Origin: Burkholderia cepacia
GTDB taxonomy: Bacteria; Pseudomonadota; Gammaproteobacteria; Burkholderiales; Burkholderiaceae
Direction of reading: 5' to 3'
DNA: 64,000 nt
Assembly (NCBI RefSeq): GCF_029962485.1
Contig: NZ_CP073639.1
Location: 682,001-746,000 of the forward strand
The notes beneath the pieces were generated by a model. The model saw nothing but the letters and a program-made list of their open reading frames with translations, ran no database searches and was not told the origin of the DNA. The translations under genes were made by a program, and so were the position numbers. Of the stretch, positions 34,199 through 42,651 are shown piece by piece. The first letter of the stretch is position 1. Each line of letters begins with the position of its first letter.

Positions 34199-34738
34199 TC
34201 ACTTACGCCGCCCGCGTCGCCGCAGGTCACGACATTCAGCCCCTCCGCCGCATCCGGCGCGACGAAGTAAGTACCGCGTGATCTGCTCGAACTCGGCATC
34301 CGACGCCTGGAACGGATGTTCCCCTAGCGCATTGCGCGCACGCAGGCGCGCCTTGCACACTGCATCGCTGACATCGAGATAATGCAGACGATGGCCGCAG
34401 CCGGCGACCTGCGCGATGCGATGTCCCCATGCGCGCGCCGCCACGGTATTGAATGGAAAATCGAGCACCACCGACACGCCGGCCTGCAGAACGGCACCAA
34501 CGTGATCAGCCATCACGTCCTTGATACGTTTGGCATACCTGACATAGTCGTCGATCGACAGGATCTCGCCCGGATAGAGGCGAGCAAGCCACGTGTCTTC
34601 GCTGATCAGGACGGTCCGCTCCGCGTTCGCCAGCCGTGCGGTCAGCGTCGATTTTCCCGACGCGATCTTGCCGCACACCATGTGGAGCAACACCGCGTCA
34701 TTCGATAATGCCGCTTGAAATGGATGCTCGATCTGCAT
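34199..34738 (-). CDS. P-loop ATP-binding protein, probable kinase, likely 3' frameshift (179 aa)
   Basis: Walker A CGKIASGKSTLTARL (about residues 22-36) and SEDTWLARLYPG nearby resemble zeta-toxin/shikimate-kinase-like nucleotide kinases; VVLDFPFN is Walker B-like. The family normally continues after ITRY with FVAP..AEG.NVV. Here the reading frame turns into an Arg/Gly tail. A tandem ACTTACTT (plus 34267-34274, AAGTAAGT) at this point would explain it: removing one four-base unit restores ITRYFVAPDAAEGLNVV. ATG 34738 with GGAGTACCTGGAA upstream. Confidence 0.75.
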   Translation of the reverse strand: MQIEHPFQAALSNDAVLLHMVCGKIASGKSTLTARLANAERTVLISEDTWLARLYPGEILSIDDYVRYAKRIKDVMADHVGAVLQAGVSVVLDFPFNTVAARAWGHRIAQVAGCGHRLHYLDVSDAVCKARLRARNALGEHPFQASDAEFEQITRYLLRRAGCGGGAECRDLRRRGRRK

Positions 34739-34769
34739 TTCCAGGTACTCCATGAAGGGCCCAGAAAGC

Positions 34770-34793
34770 AAAAACCCGCCTTCCGGGCGGGTT
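34770..34793 (-). terminator. Rho-independent terminator after the TetR gene
   Basis: On the minus strand: stem AACCCGCC / GGCGGGTT with a 5-nt loop and a following run of five T (34770-34774). It lies 140 bp past the TetR stop and before the kinase start, so the two minus-strand genes are separate transcripts. Confidence 0.8.
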
Positions 34794-34932
34794 GAGATGA
34801 CAATCATTCAGTCGATGGCTACCCCGCCGGCAAAAGTGCGGCGCAAATAATCGAATGGGCAGGCGATCGGTTCATGCGCATCAGAATAACGAACCGTCCG
34901 CGCGCGAGCAAGCCGATGTGATACTGGCTGCT

Positions 34933-35622
34933 TCAGCCACCCTTCGGAAACACCCCCTTGCTCATCGCATCGAGCTGCCGCACGATCTCCGCGCGCAGTT
35001 CGACCGATACCTCGACGCTGTCGAGCAGCTCCGAGATCCACAACCCGTCGGCGGCGAGCCGGCAGATCATCAGCGTGGCAGCCTGCTCGAGCGGCACGGG
35101 ATCGGGCCGCGTCCATTCGCGCATCGGCACCGACCATCGCTCGCGCGTGTCCTGCTCGGTAATCATCGACGCAACCAGCACGCGCAGCACATCGGTACTC
35201 GCGGCCGGATTCGCCGCATCGAGCACCGCATGCAGATAAGCGCGCGCCGCCGCGCCGTCGCCGCGCGGATCCGCCGCCATCCGCGCGTCCATCTGCGCAC
35301 CGAACCGCGCGGTCGCCTGCCCGAACAACGCATCCAGCAGCCCCTGCTTGTTCGCGAAGTGATACTGCAGCGCGCCTTTCGTCACGCCGGCGCGCTCGGC
35401 CACCGCATCGAGCGTCAACGCGGCCACGCCGTGATGTGTCGCGATTTCCGATGCGGCTGCCAGCAGCTGCGCGCGCACCTGGTCCGGCGCTTTTTTTCGC
35501 CGCACTCCGGCGACGGCTCCGGCCGGCGCCGATGATCCTTCAGGCGCCCGTGCGCCGGCCGTTCCAGCCGGTTCGACAGGCGCGGACACATCGTGCGGCG
35601 CGGGTTCGAGGCGTTTTTTCAT
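34933..35622 (-). CDS. TetR-family regulator (229 aa)
   Basis: A low-complexity Ala/Pro N-terminus (residues 1-42) precedes the HTH (LLAAASEIATHHGVAALTLDAVAERAGVTKGALQYHF) and a helical effector domain. It starts 65 bp from the divergent squalene-hopene cyclase gene, making it the likely repressor of hopanoid synthesis here. The imperfect inverted repeat ACATTCC-GGCT-GGATGGT near 35658-35675 is a candidate operator. ATG 35622; a longer frame to 35661 lacks a ribosome site. Confidence 0.88.
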   Translation of the reverse strand: MKKRLEPAPHDVSAPVEPAGTAGARAPEGSSAPAGAVAGVRRKKAPDQVRAQLLAAASEIATHHGVAALTLDAVAERAGVTKGALQYHFANKQGLLDALFGQATARFGAQMDARMAADPRGDGAAARAYLHAVLDAANPAASTDVLRVLVASMITEQDTRERWSVPMREWTRPDPVPLEQAATLMICRLAADGLWISELLDSVEVSVELRAEIVRQLDAMSKGVFPKGG

Positions 35623-35687
35623 GGTGCGGATGGTAGCACCCGGGCGTCTCGATATAAACATTCCGGCTGGATGGTATGATCCGCCGC

Positions 35688-37715
35688 ATGAATAAATCGG
35701 CCCCCTCTCCCTGGTCCGCGCTCGACACCGCGATCGCCCGTGGACGCGACGCGCTCGTGCGTCTTCAGCAGCCCGACGGCAGCTGGTGTTTCGAACTCGA
35801 ATCCGACGCGACGATCACCGCGGAATACATCCTGATGATGCATTTCATGGACAAGATCGACGACGACCGCCAGGAGAAGATGGCGCGTTACCTGCGTGCG
35901 AACCAGCGGCTCGACACGCACGGCGCATGGGCGCTGTACGTCGACGGCGAACCGGACGTGTCGTGCAGCGTAAAGGCGTATTTCGCGTTGAAAGCGGCAG
36001 GCGACAGCGAACAGGCGCCGCACATGATCCGCGCGCGCGATGCCATCCTGACACTCGGCGGCGCGGCGCGCGCGAACGTGTTCACACGCATCCTGCTCGC
36101 GACGTTCGGCCAGGTGCCGTGGCGCGCGGCGCCGTTCATGCCGATCGAATTCGTGCTGTTCCCGAAGTGGGTGCCGATCTCGATGTACAAGGTCGCGTAC
36201 TGGGCGCGCACGACGATGGTGCCGCTGCTGGTGCTGTGCTCGCTGAAGGCGCGTGCGCGCAATCCGCGCAACATCTCGATCCGCGAGCTGTTCGTCACGC
36301 CGCCGGATGAAGAGCGCCAGTATTTCCCGCCCGCGAGCGGCATGCGCAAGGCGTTCCTCGCGCTCGACCGCACGGTCCGCCATATCGAGCCGCTGATGCC
36401 GAAGGGCCTGCGGCAGCGCGCGATCCGGCACGCGGAAGCATGGTGCGCGGAACGCATGAACGGCGAGGACGGGCTCGGCGGCATCTTCCCGCCGATCGTG
36501 TACAGCTACCAGATGATGCAGGTGCTCGGCTACCCGGACGACCATCCGCTGCGTCGCGATTGCGAAAACGCGCTGGAGAAACTGCTGGTCACGCGTCCGG
36601 ACGGCAGCATGTATTGCCAGCCGTGCCTGTCGCCGGTGTGGGACACCGCATGGAGCACGATGGCGCTCGAGCAGGCGCGCGGCGTCGCGTCGCCGGACGC
36701 CGGCGAGCCGGACGGCGCGCTGCGCGAACTCGATGAACGCATCGCACGCGCGTACGACTGGCTGGCCGTGCGTCAGGTGAACGACCTGCGCGGCGACTGG
36801 ATCGAGAACGCGCCAGCCGACGTCGAACCGGGCGGCTGGGCGTTCCAGTACGCGAACCCGTACTACCCCGACATCGACGACACCGCGGTCGTCACCGCGA
36901 TGCTCGATCGCCGCGGCCGCACGCATCGCAACGCGGACGGCACCAATCCGCATGCGCCGCGCGTTGCGCGCGCGCTCGACTGGATGCGCGGGCTGCAATC
37001 GCGCAACGGCGGCTTCGCGGCTTTCGATGCCGACTGCGACCGCATGTACCTGAACGCGATCCCGTTCGCCGATCACGGCGCGCTGCTCGATCCGCCGACC
37101 GAGGACGTGTCGGGCCGCGTGCTGCTGTGCTTCGGCGTGACGAAACGCGCGGAAGAACGCGCGTCGCTCGCGCGCTGCATCGACTACGTGAAGCGCACGC
37201 AGCAACCCGACGGCAGCTGGTGGGGCCGCTGGGGCACGAACTACATCTACGGAACGTGGAGCGTACTGGCCGGCCTCGCGCTCGCCGGCGAGGACAAGTC
37301 GCAGCCGTATATCGCACGCGCGATCGAATGGCTGCGTGCAAGGCAGCATGCGGATGGCGGCTGGGGCGAGACGAACGACAGCTACATCGACCCGAAGCTC
37401 GCCGGCACCAATGGCGGCGAGAGCACGTCGAACTTCACCGCGTGGGCGCTGCTCGCGCAAATGGCGTTCGGCGACTGCGAATCCGATTCGGTGAAGCGCG
37501 GCATTGCGTACCTGCAGTCCGTGCAGCAGGACGACGGCTTCTGGTGGCACCGCTCGCACAATGCGCCGGGCTTCCCGCGCATCTTCTACCTGAAGTATCA
37601 CGGCTATACCGCGTACTTCCCGCTGTGGGCGCTCGCGCGCTACCGGCGGCTGGCGGGCGCTGCTGCGGCGGCCACGCCCTCAGCAGTCGAAGCGACCGAC
37701 ACGGCCGTCGCTTGA
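35688..37715 (+). CDS. shc: Squalene-hopene cyclase (675 aa)
   Basis: Monotopic membrane enzyme that cyclises squalene to hopene and diplopterol. The catalytic acid motif is DIDDTAV with Asp395-397-398, and several QW repeats appear (for example QQPDGSWCFELE at the N-terminus and QQPDGSWWGRWG near 507-518). The length is normal. Hopanoids stiffen outer membranes and contribute to polymyxin and low-pH tolerance in Burkholderia (established for the genus). ATG 35688 is the best start, though two earlier ATGs (35671, 35676) are present. No other hopanoid genes are adjacent. Confidence 0.95.
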   Translation: MNKSAPSPWSALDTAIARGRDALVRLQQPDGSWCFELESDATITAEYILMMHFMDKIDDDRQEKMARYLRANQRLDTHGAWALYVDGEPDVSCSVKAYFALKAAGDSEQAPHMIRARDAILTLGGAARANVFTRILLATFGQVPWRAAPFMPIEFVLFPKWVPISMYKVAYWARTTMVPLLVLCSLKARARNPRNISIRELFVTPPDEERQYFPPASGMRKAFLALDRTVRHIEPLMPKGLRQRAIRHAEAWCAERMNGEDGLGGIFPPIVYSYQMMQVLGYPDDHPLRRDCENALEKLLVTRPDGSMYCQPCLSPVWDTAWSTMALEQARGVASPDAGEPDGALRELDERIARAYDWLAVRQVNDLRGDWIENAPADVEPGGWAFQYANPYYPDIDDTAVVTAMLDRRGRTHRNADGTNPHAPRVARALDWMRGLQSRNGGFAAFDADCDRMYLNAIPFADHGALLDPPTEDVSGRVLLCFGVTKRAEERASLARCIDYVKRTQQPDGSWWGRWGTNYIYGTWSVLAGLALAGEDKSQPYIARAIEWLRARQHADGGWGETNDSYIDPKLAGTNGGESTSNFTAWALLAQMAFGDCESDSVKRGIAYLQSVQQDDGFWWHRSHNAPGFPRIFYLKYHGYTAYFPLWALARYRRLAGAAAAATPSAVEATDTAVA

Positions 37716-37721
37716 TCGATC

Positions 37722-37754
37722 GCGCGCCGCGGTGCCCGAAGGCACCCGGCGCGC
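37722..37754. terminator. Strong hairpin between shc and LysR stops
   Basis: Stem GCGCGCC...GGTGCC / GGCACC...GGCGCGC with a CGAA tetraloop and one small internal bulge, in the 67-bp gap of convergent genes. No T-run. Confidence 0.55.
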
Positions 37755-37782
37755 TCGCAGTCGCATCCCCCTCCCCGCCGAA

Positions 37783-38697
37783 TCACTCGGCCCCCTTCTC
37801 CCGCATCCTCGCAAACGCATCGCGCAGATCGACGCAGAACGCGTCGCCGATCATCGACAGCGGCTGCGACGCAGACGTCACCAGATAGAAGTGATCGGGC
37901 ACGGCAGGCTCGAACGGCTTGACGGCCACACGTTGGCCCGCGTACGCGGCCGTCACCGGATCGATCAGCGCAACGCCCGCACCATTCGCGACGAACGCGA
38001 CAATCGTCTGCGACAGCTGCGCCTCGATCGACAGTACCCGCGACACGCCAGCTTCGACGAACACGCGATCGATCGCGCTGCGCGCCTCGAAACTTGGTGG
38101 AAATGAAATGAACGATTCGTCGCGCAGGTCGGCCGGCTGCACGACGCGCTTGCGCGCGAGCCGATGCCCGCGCGGCACGATGCAGCACATCGCGCTTTCC
38201 GCGAGGCGCTCGCCGCGCACGGCCGGATGGGGCACCGGTTCGGCGATCAACCCGACATCGCACTGCCCGGAAGCGACCTTGTCGACGACCGTGGACGCAC
38301 TATGCGCGAGCAGCGTGATGTCGACGCCCGGATGCGCGTGCGAGAACCGCGTCACGAGCTCCGGCAGCAGGTCGAGCGCGACGGCCGGCGAGCCGGCCAC
38401 GCGCAGCGTGCCGCGCCGCATCGCGCGGATCTGCTCGGCGGCCTGCGCAACGCGATCGAGCCCGACGAACGCGCGCTCGACCTCCTCGTACAGCACGCGC
38501 GCCTGCGCCGTAGGCGTGAAGCGCCCCTGCTGCCGCTCGAACAGCACGAAGCCGATCCGGTCCTCGAGATCGGCGATCAGCCGGCTCACGGCCGGCTGCG
38601 AGATGTGGAGATCGCGCGCCGCGCGCGTGACGGTATGGCGCTGCATCACCGCACGGAACGCTTCGATCTGACGAATCCTCAGCGATGGCATGGTCAT
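37783..38697 (-). CDS. LysR-family regulator (304 aa)
   Basis: HTH with LRIRQIEAFRAVMQRHTVTRAARDLHISQPAVSRLI, then an effector domain with RRGTLRVAGSPAVALDLLPELV. It belongs to the branch near OccR/NocR/LysR that senses opines, octopine or diamino acids. Divergent from the dehydrogenase operon at 38847-42519, with an inverted repeat between. ATG 38697 or 38691. Confidence 0.92.
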   Translation of the reverse strand: MTMPSLRIRQIEAFRAVMQRHTVTRAARDLHISQPAVSRLIADLEDRIGFVLFERQQGRFTPTAQARVLYEEVERAFVGLDRVAQAAEQIRAMRRGTLRVAGSPAVALDLLPELVTRFSHAHPGVDITLLAHSASTVVDKVASGQCDVGLIAEPVPHPAVRGERLAESAMCCIVPRGHRLARKRVVQPADLRDESFISFPPSFEARSAIDRVFVEAGVSRVLSIEAQLSQTIVAFVANGAGVALIDPVTAAYAGQRVAVKPFEPAVPDHFYLVTSASQPLSMIGDAFCVDLRDAFARMREKGAE

Positions 38698-38732
38698 AAC
38701 ACTGGATTATGGGTCGTTGATCAAGCTGTATT

Positions 38733-38754
38733 GGACAGCACATTTTGCCTGTCC
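38733..38754. promoter_or_regulatory. Inverted repeat upstream of the dehydrogenase operon
   Basis: GGACAG-N10-CTGTCC, 36 bp after the LysR start and about 93 bp before the first operon gene; a candidate regulator site. The left arm sits within TTGGACAG, a possible -35. Confidence 0.5.
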
Positions 38755-38846
38755 GAACATCGATTCCGCAACGTATTGAAAGCAAGGAGCCGCGCCGTCA
38801 TGGGATATAACACGCAACCGCTGCACCCGCGACACCGGAGCCGCGC

Positions 38847-39971
38847 ATGACCGTGCGCCGCTTCGACGTCGTCGTGGCCGGCGGCGGCCTCGTCGGCATG
38901 GCGATCGCGTGGGGTATCGCGCGTCTCGGCAAAACCGTCGCCGTCTGCGACGGCGACGACATCGCGTTTCGTGCGGCGCGCGGCAATTTCGGGCTCGTGT
39001 GGGTACAGGGCAAAGGCGGCCGCTGCCTGCCGTATGCGCGCTGGTCGCGCGAATCGTCCGAGCGCTGGCACGCATTCGCCGCGCAGTTGCAGCGCGAAAC
39101 GGGGGTGAACTGCGGTTTCGAGCGGCCGGGCGGCATCGAACTGTTCGAGCATCGTGCCGAACTCGACAGCGCGACCGACCTGCTCGAATCGCTGCGCCGG
39201 CAGGAAGCCGCGCTGTCGTACGAAGTGCTCGATCCGACAGCACTGCGCCGGCGCATCCCGTCGGCGTCGCCATCGCTGGCCGGCGCGCTGTGGTCGCCGA
39301 ACGACGGCCACGCGAATCCGCTCTACACGCTGCGCGCGATGCTGCAGGCGTTCCAGCAGTGCGGCGGCGTCTATCTGCCGCGCAGCGAAGTCACGGAAAT
39401 CCGCCCGCGCGCCGGGCGCTTCGAGATCGACACGCGCGACGCGCGGCTCGAAGCCGGGCGCGTGGTGCTCGCGGCCGGCCTCGACAACGCGCGGCTCGCG
39501 CCGATGGTCGACCTGCGTGCGCCGGTCTCGCCGTTGCGCGGCCAGATCATGGTCACCGAGCGCCTCGCACCGTTTCTCGACTACCCGACGCTCGTCGTGC
39601 GGCAAACGCCTGAAGGCTCGGTGCTGCTCGGCGACTCGGCCGAGGACGTCGGCTTCGACGACGGACAGACACGCCCCGCGATGGTCGACATCGCACGCCG
39701 CGCACGCACCGCGTTTCCGGCGCTCGCGCATGCGCGCATCGTGCGCGCGTGGGGCGCGCTGCGCATCATGACGCCTGACGGCCTGCCCGTCTACGAAGCG
39801 TCGGCCACCCATCCAGGCGCGTTCATCGCGATCTGCCACAGCGGCGTGACGCTCGCGGCAACCCATGCCGATCTCGTCGCGCCGTGGATCGTGGGCGGCG
39901 CCGCGCCCGCCGACCTGTCCGCCTTTACCACCGCGCGCTTCGCCGCGCCCACGGAAGCCCGGCATGTTTGA
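38847..39971 (+). CDS. FAD-dependent oxidoreductase, subunit B type (OoxB/LhpB-like, 374 aa)
   Basis: DAO-family flavoprotein: VVVAGGGLVGMAIAWGIARL (residues 8-27) binds FAD; RRIPSASPSLAGALWSPNDGHANP and HSGVTLAATHADLVAPWI near the C-terminus are conserved. It is the catalytic B subunit of heteromeric dehydrogenases such as octopine/nopaline oxidase, hydrogen cyanide synthase or D-hydroxyproline dehydrogenase. The order B, 2Fe-2S, A here matches those complexes. Substrate unknown. Its stop overlaps the next gene by 8 bp. Confidence 0.85.
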   Translation: MTVRRFDVVVAGGGLVGMAIAWGIARLGKTVAVCDGDDIAFRAARGNFGLVWVQGKGGRCLPYARWSRESSERWHAFAAQLQRETGVNCGFERPGGIELFEHRAELDSATDLLESLRRQEAALSYEVLDPTALRRRIPSASPSLAGALWSPNDGHANPLYTLRAMLQAFQQCGGVYLPRSEVTEIRPRAGRFEIDTRDARLEAGRVVLAAGLDNARLAPMVDLRAPVSPLRGQIMVTERLAPFLDYPTLVVRQTPEGSVLLGDSAEDVGFDDGQTRPAMVDIARRARTAFPALAHARIVRAWGALRIMTPDGLPVYEASATHPGAFIAICHSGVTLAATHADLVAPWIVGGAAPADLSAFTTARFAAPTEARHV

Positions 39972-40263
39972 ATCCCTCATTCCCGCCGCCGCGATGTTCG
40001 AACGCGTGCGCATCCATATCGACGGCACGCCGCACGACGTGCCCGCGCACTACAACGTTGCTGCCGCGATGCTCGCCGCCGGTTCGGCCGCGTGCCGCGC
40101 GAGCGCCGTGAGCGGTGCGCCGCGCGGCCCGTTCTGCATGATGGGCGTGTGCTTCGACTGTCTCGTCGAAGTCGACGGCGTGCCCAACGTGCAGGGCTGC
40201 ATGACACCCGTCTCCGACGGCATGCAGGTGCGTGCGATGCACGGCAAGGCGAGGCTCGCATGA
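39964..40263 (+). CDS. 2Fe-2S protein, dehydrogenase gamma-type subunit (99 aa)
   Basis: Small ferredoxin-like protein of the Fer2_4 family: CRASAVSGAPRGPFCMMGVC carries the clustered cysteines, with another in NVQGCMTP. It shuttles electrons between the flavoprotein subunits of the complex (OoxC/HcnA-like). ATG 39964 overlaps the upstream stop and its own stop TGA overlaps ATG 40260 of the next gene: tight translational coupling. Confidence 0.88.
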   Translation: MFESLIPAAAMFERVRIHIDGTPHDVPAHYNVAAAMLAAGSAACRASAVSGAPRGPFCMMGVCFDCLVEVDGVPNVQGCMTPVSDGMQVRAMHGKARLA

Positions 40264-41696
40264 CGCGCCGCCAGTGTGACCTGTTGATCGTCGGCGCCGG
40301 GCCGGCCGGGATGGCGGCGGCGGCCGCCGCGCGTTCGGCCGGGTTGTCGGTCGTCGTCGCGGACGAAGGCCGCGCACCCGGCGGCCAGATCTACCGCAAC
40401 GTGACCGATGCACCGGCGCCGCTCGCGTCATGGCTCGGCACCGACTACACGGCTGGCCGGCCGCTCGTCGACGGCCTGCTCGCGAGCGGTGCGCACTATC
40501 TGCCGCGCAGCGTCGTCTGGCAGGTCGCGTTCGAACCGGAGCCTGTCGCGATGCTCACGCAAAGCGGCCCGTCAGGCGGCACGCTCGAAGTCGGCGCACG
40601 TGCGGTGTTGATCGCGACCGGCGCGCAGGAACGCCCGTGGCCGGTGCGCGGCTGGACGTTGCCCGGCGTGATGGGTGTCGGCGCCGCGCAGACGCTTCTG
40701 AAAGCGTCGGGCCTCGCGCCGTCGGCCGATGCGGTGCTCGCGGGCAGCGGCCCGCTGCTGTGGCTGTTCGCCGCGCAATTGCTGAACGCGGGCCGGCGCG
40801 TGCGCGCGCTGGTCGACACGACACCGCGCGACGCATGGCGGCGTGCGCTCCCGCATGCGTTGCCGGCACTGCGCGGCGCCGACTATCTGCTCAAGGGCTG
40901 GCGCATGCTTCGCGCGGTGCGCAACGCCGGAATTCCCGTGTATCGCGGCGCGACCGAGATCGCCATCGACGGCGACACGCGCGCCGAACGCATCCGCTTT
41001 CGCGACGAAGACGGCGTCGTGCAGACGCTCGACACGTCGCTCGTGCTGCTCCATCAAGGCGTCATTCCGTCGACGCAGCTTGCGCGTTCGCTCGGCTGCG
41101 CGCATGCATGGGACGCATCCTCGGCATGCTGGCGTCCGCAGTGCGACGCGCGCGGCCGCAGCAGCGTGCCGCACGTCTGGATTGCGGGCGATGGCGCAGG
41201 CATCGGCGGCGCACAGGCCGCGGCACTCGCCGGCGAAGTGTCGGCGCTCGACATCGCTGCGCAACTCGGCGCACTCGACGCACAACGCCGATCCGCACGC
41301 GAGCGCCCGGTGCTGCGCGCATTGCGCCGTCATCTCGCGGTGCGCCCGTTGCTCGACGCGCTGTACACGCCGCCCGCCGCTATCCGCCACCCCGGTGACG
41401 ACACGATCGTGTGCCGCTGCGAGGAAATCACGGCCGGCGAGGTTCGCCAGCTCGCCGCGCGCGGCTGCCAGGGGCCAAACCAGATGAAGGCATTCACGCG
41501 CTGCGGGATGGGCCCGTGCCAGGGGCGCTGGTGCGGCACGACGGTCGGCGAGCTGATCGCCGACGTGCAGCAGCGCAGCGTCGACGATGTCGGGTACTAC
41601 CGGATCCGCGCACCGATCAAGCCGGTCACCGTCGGCGAGATGGCCGACGCCCTCGAACTGTCGAACGATTTCCAGCGCGGCGAATTTCCGAGCTGA
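40260..41696 (+). CDS. FAD/NAD(P)-binding dehydrogenase A subunit with C-terminal BFD-type Fe-S domain (OoxA-like, 478 aa)
   Basis: N-terminal LLIVGAGPAGMAAAAAARSAG (8-28) and a second nucleotide-binding segment near 150 (VLAGSGPLLWLFAAQLLNAG). The C-terminal bacterioferritin-associated-ferredoxin-like domain is CRCEE (near 394) and FTRCGMGPCQGRWCG. This is the large subunit of octopine/nopaline-oxidase or hydroxyproline-dehydrogenase complexes, passing electrons to the respiratory chain. Coupled to the previous gene by ATGA. Confidence 0.88.
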   Translation: MTRRQCDLLIVGAGPAGMAAAAAARSAGLSVVVADEGRAPGGQIYRNVTDAPAPLASWLGTDYTAGRPLVDGLLASGAHYLPRSVVWQVAFEPEPVAMLTQSGPSGGTLEVGARAVLIATGAQERPWPVRGWTLPGVMGVGAAQTLLKASGLAPSADAVLAGSGPLLWLFAAQLLNAGRRVRALVDTTPRDAWRRALPHALPALRGADYLLKGWRMLRAVRNAGIPVYRGATEIAIDGDTRAERIRFRDEDGVVQTLDTSLVLLHQGVIPSTQLARSLGCAHAWDASSACWRPQCDARGRSSVPHVWIAGDGAGIGGAQAAALAGEVSALDIAAQLGALDAQRRSARERPVLRALRRHLAVRPLLDALYTPPAAIRHPGDDTIVCRCEEITAGEVRQLAARGCQGPNQMKAFTRCGMGPCQGRWCGTTVGELIADVQQRSVDDVGYYRIRAPIKPVTVGEMADALELSNDFQRGEFPS

Positions 41697-41736
41697 CGCA
41701 TAAACAGATTCATCCCCACACGAACGGAGCCAAACC

Positions 41737-42519
41737 ATGAAAACGCGCCTCACGATTCTCCTTTCCGCCGCCGCGATGGTTTTCGCGTCGATGGCGTCGG
41801 CGAAGGAATGGACGACCATCCGCATCGGGGTCGATCCGACCTACCCGCCGTTCGAATCGACGGCGACCGACGGCAGCATGAAGGGCTTCGACATCGATCT
41901 CGGCAACGCGCTGTGCGCGAAGCTGAATGCGAAATGCGTGTGGGTATCGAGCAGTTTCGACGGGTTGATTCCGGGGCTGCAGGCGCGCAAGTTCGACGTG
42001 ATCCTGTCGTCGATGGCCGCGACCGAACAGCGACGCCAGCAGATCGACTTCACTGACCGCCTGTATCGCAACCAGACGCGGCTGATCGCACGCACCGGCT
42101 CGGGGCTGCTCCCGGAAGCGGCGAAGCTCGCCGGCAAGCGCGTCGCGGTCGAACAGGGCACGATCCAGGAAACCTATGCGCGTGAAAAGTGGGCGGCGGC
42201 GAAGGTCGAGGTCGTCCCGTATCCGAGCTACGACCAGGCGTATGCGGATCTCGTCAACGGGCGCGTCGACGGCGTGCTGATGGATGCGGTGCAAGGCCAG
42301 CTCGGGTTCCTGTCGACGCCGCGCGGCAAGGGCTTCTCGTTCGCGGGCGGCGTGGTGTACGACCCGAAGATCATGGGCAACGGCGACGCGGCCGGCGTGC
42401 GCAAGGCCGACGGCGATCTGCGCGACGCACTCAATCGCGCGATCGCGCAGATCCGCAGCGACGGTACCTACAACACGATCCAGTCGAAGTATTTCGATTT
42501 CGACATGTACGGGAATTGA
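41737..42519 (+). CDS. ABC transporter periplasmic binding protein, basic-amino-acid/opine type (260 aa)
   Basis: Signal peptide MKTRLTILLSAAAMVFASMA, with likely cleavage after ASA (MASA-K). The mature SBP_bac_3 fold has IRIGVDPTYPPFESTATDGS and FDIDLGNALCAKLNAKCVWV. Close in type to HisJ/ArgT/OccT binding proteins for lysine, arginine, ornithine, histidine or octopine. No permease or ATPase gene is adjacent, so the transporter partner must be elsewhere. Its place behind the dehydrogenase suggests uptake of the dehydrogenase substrate. Confidence 0.9.
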   Translation: MKTRLTILLSAAAMVFASMASAKEWTTIRIGVDPTYPPFESTATDGSMKGFDIDLGNALCAKLNAKCVWVSSSFDGLIPGLQARKFDVILSSMAATEQRRQQIDFTDRLYRNQTRLIARTGSGLLPEAAKLAGKRVAVEQGTIQETYAREKWAAAKVEVVPYPSYDQAYADLVNGRVDGVLMDAVQGQLGFLSTPRGKGFSFAGGVVYDPKIMGNGDAAGVRKADGDLRDALNRAIAQIRSDGTYNTIQSKYFDFDMYGN

Positions 42520-42651
42520 CGTCGAACGCGGGGCGATCGAAGGGCCACGGCACCGCCTGCGGGCCGTACGCATACAGCCGGTATCGCGACGATTGACGTT
42601 CATCGAAGCGACGGGACCCACGCCGGCCTGCACGGTCGCATCGCTTGCCGT

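Noticed and set aside
34770..34793. tRNA or other RNA 3' end at the GC hairpin with T-run
   Set aside because: No cloverleaf or CCA; it is better explained as the terminator for the TetR gene.
35619..37601. 660-codon minus frame opposite squalene-hopene cyclase
   Set aside because: Antisense shadow; the plus frame has catalytic and QW motifs.
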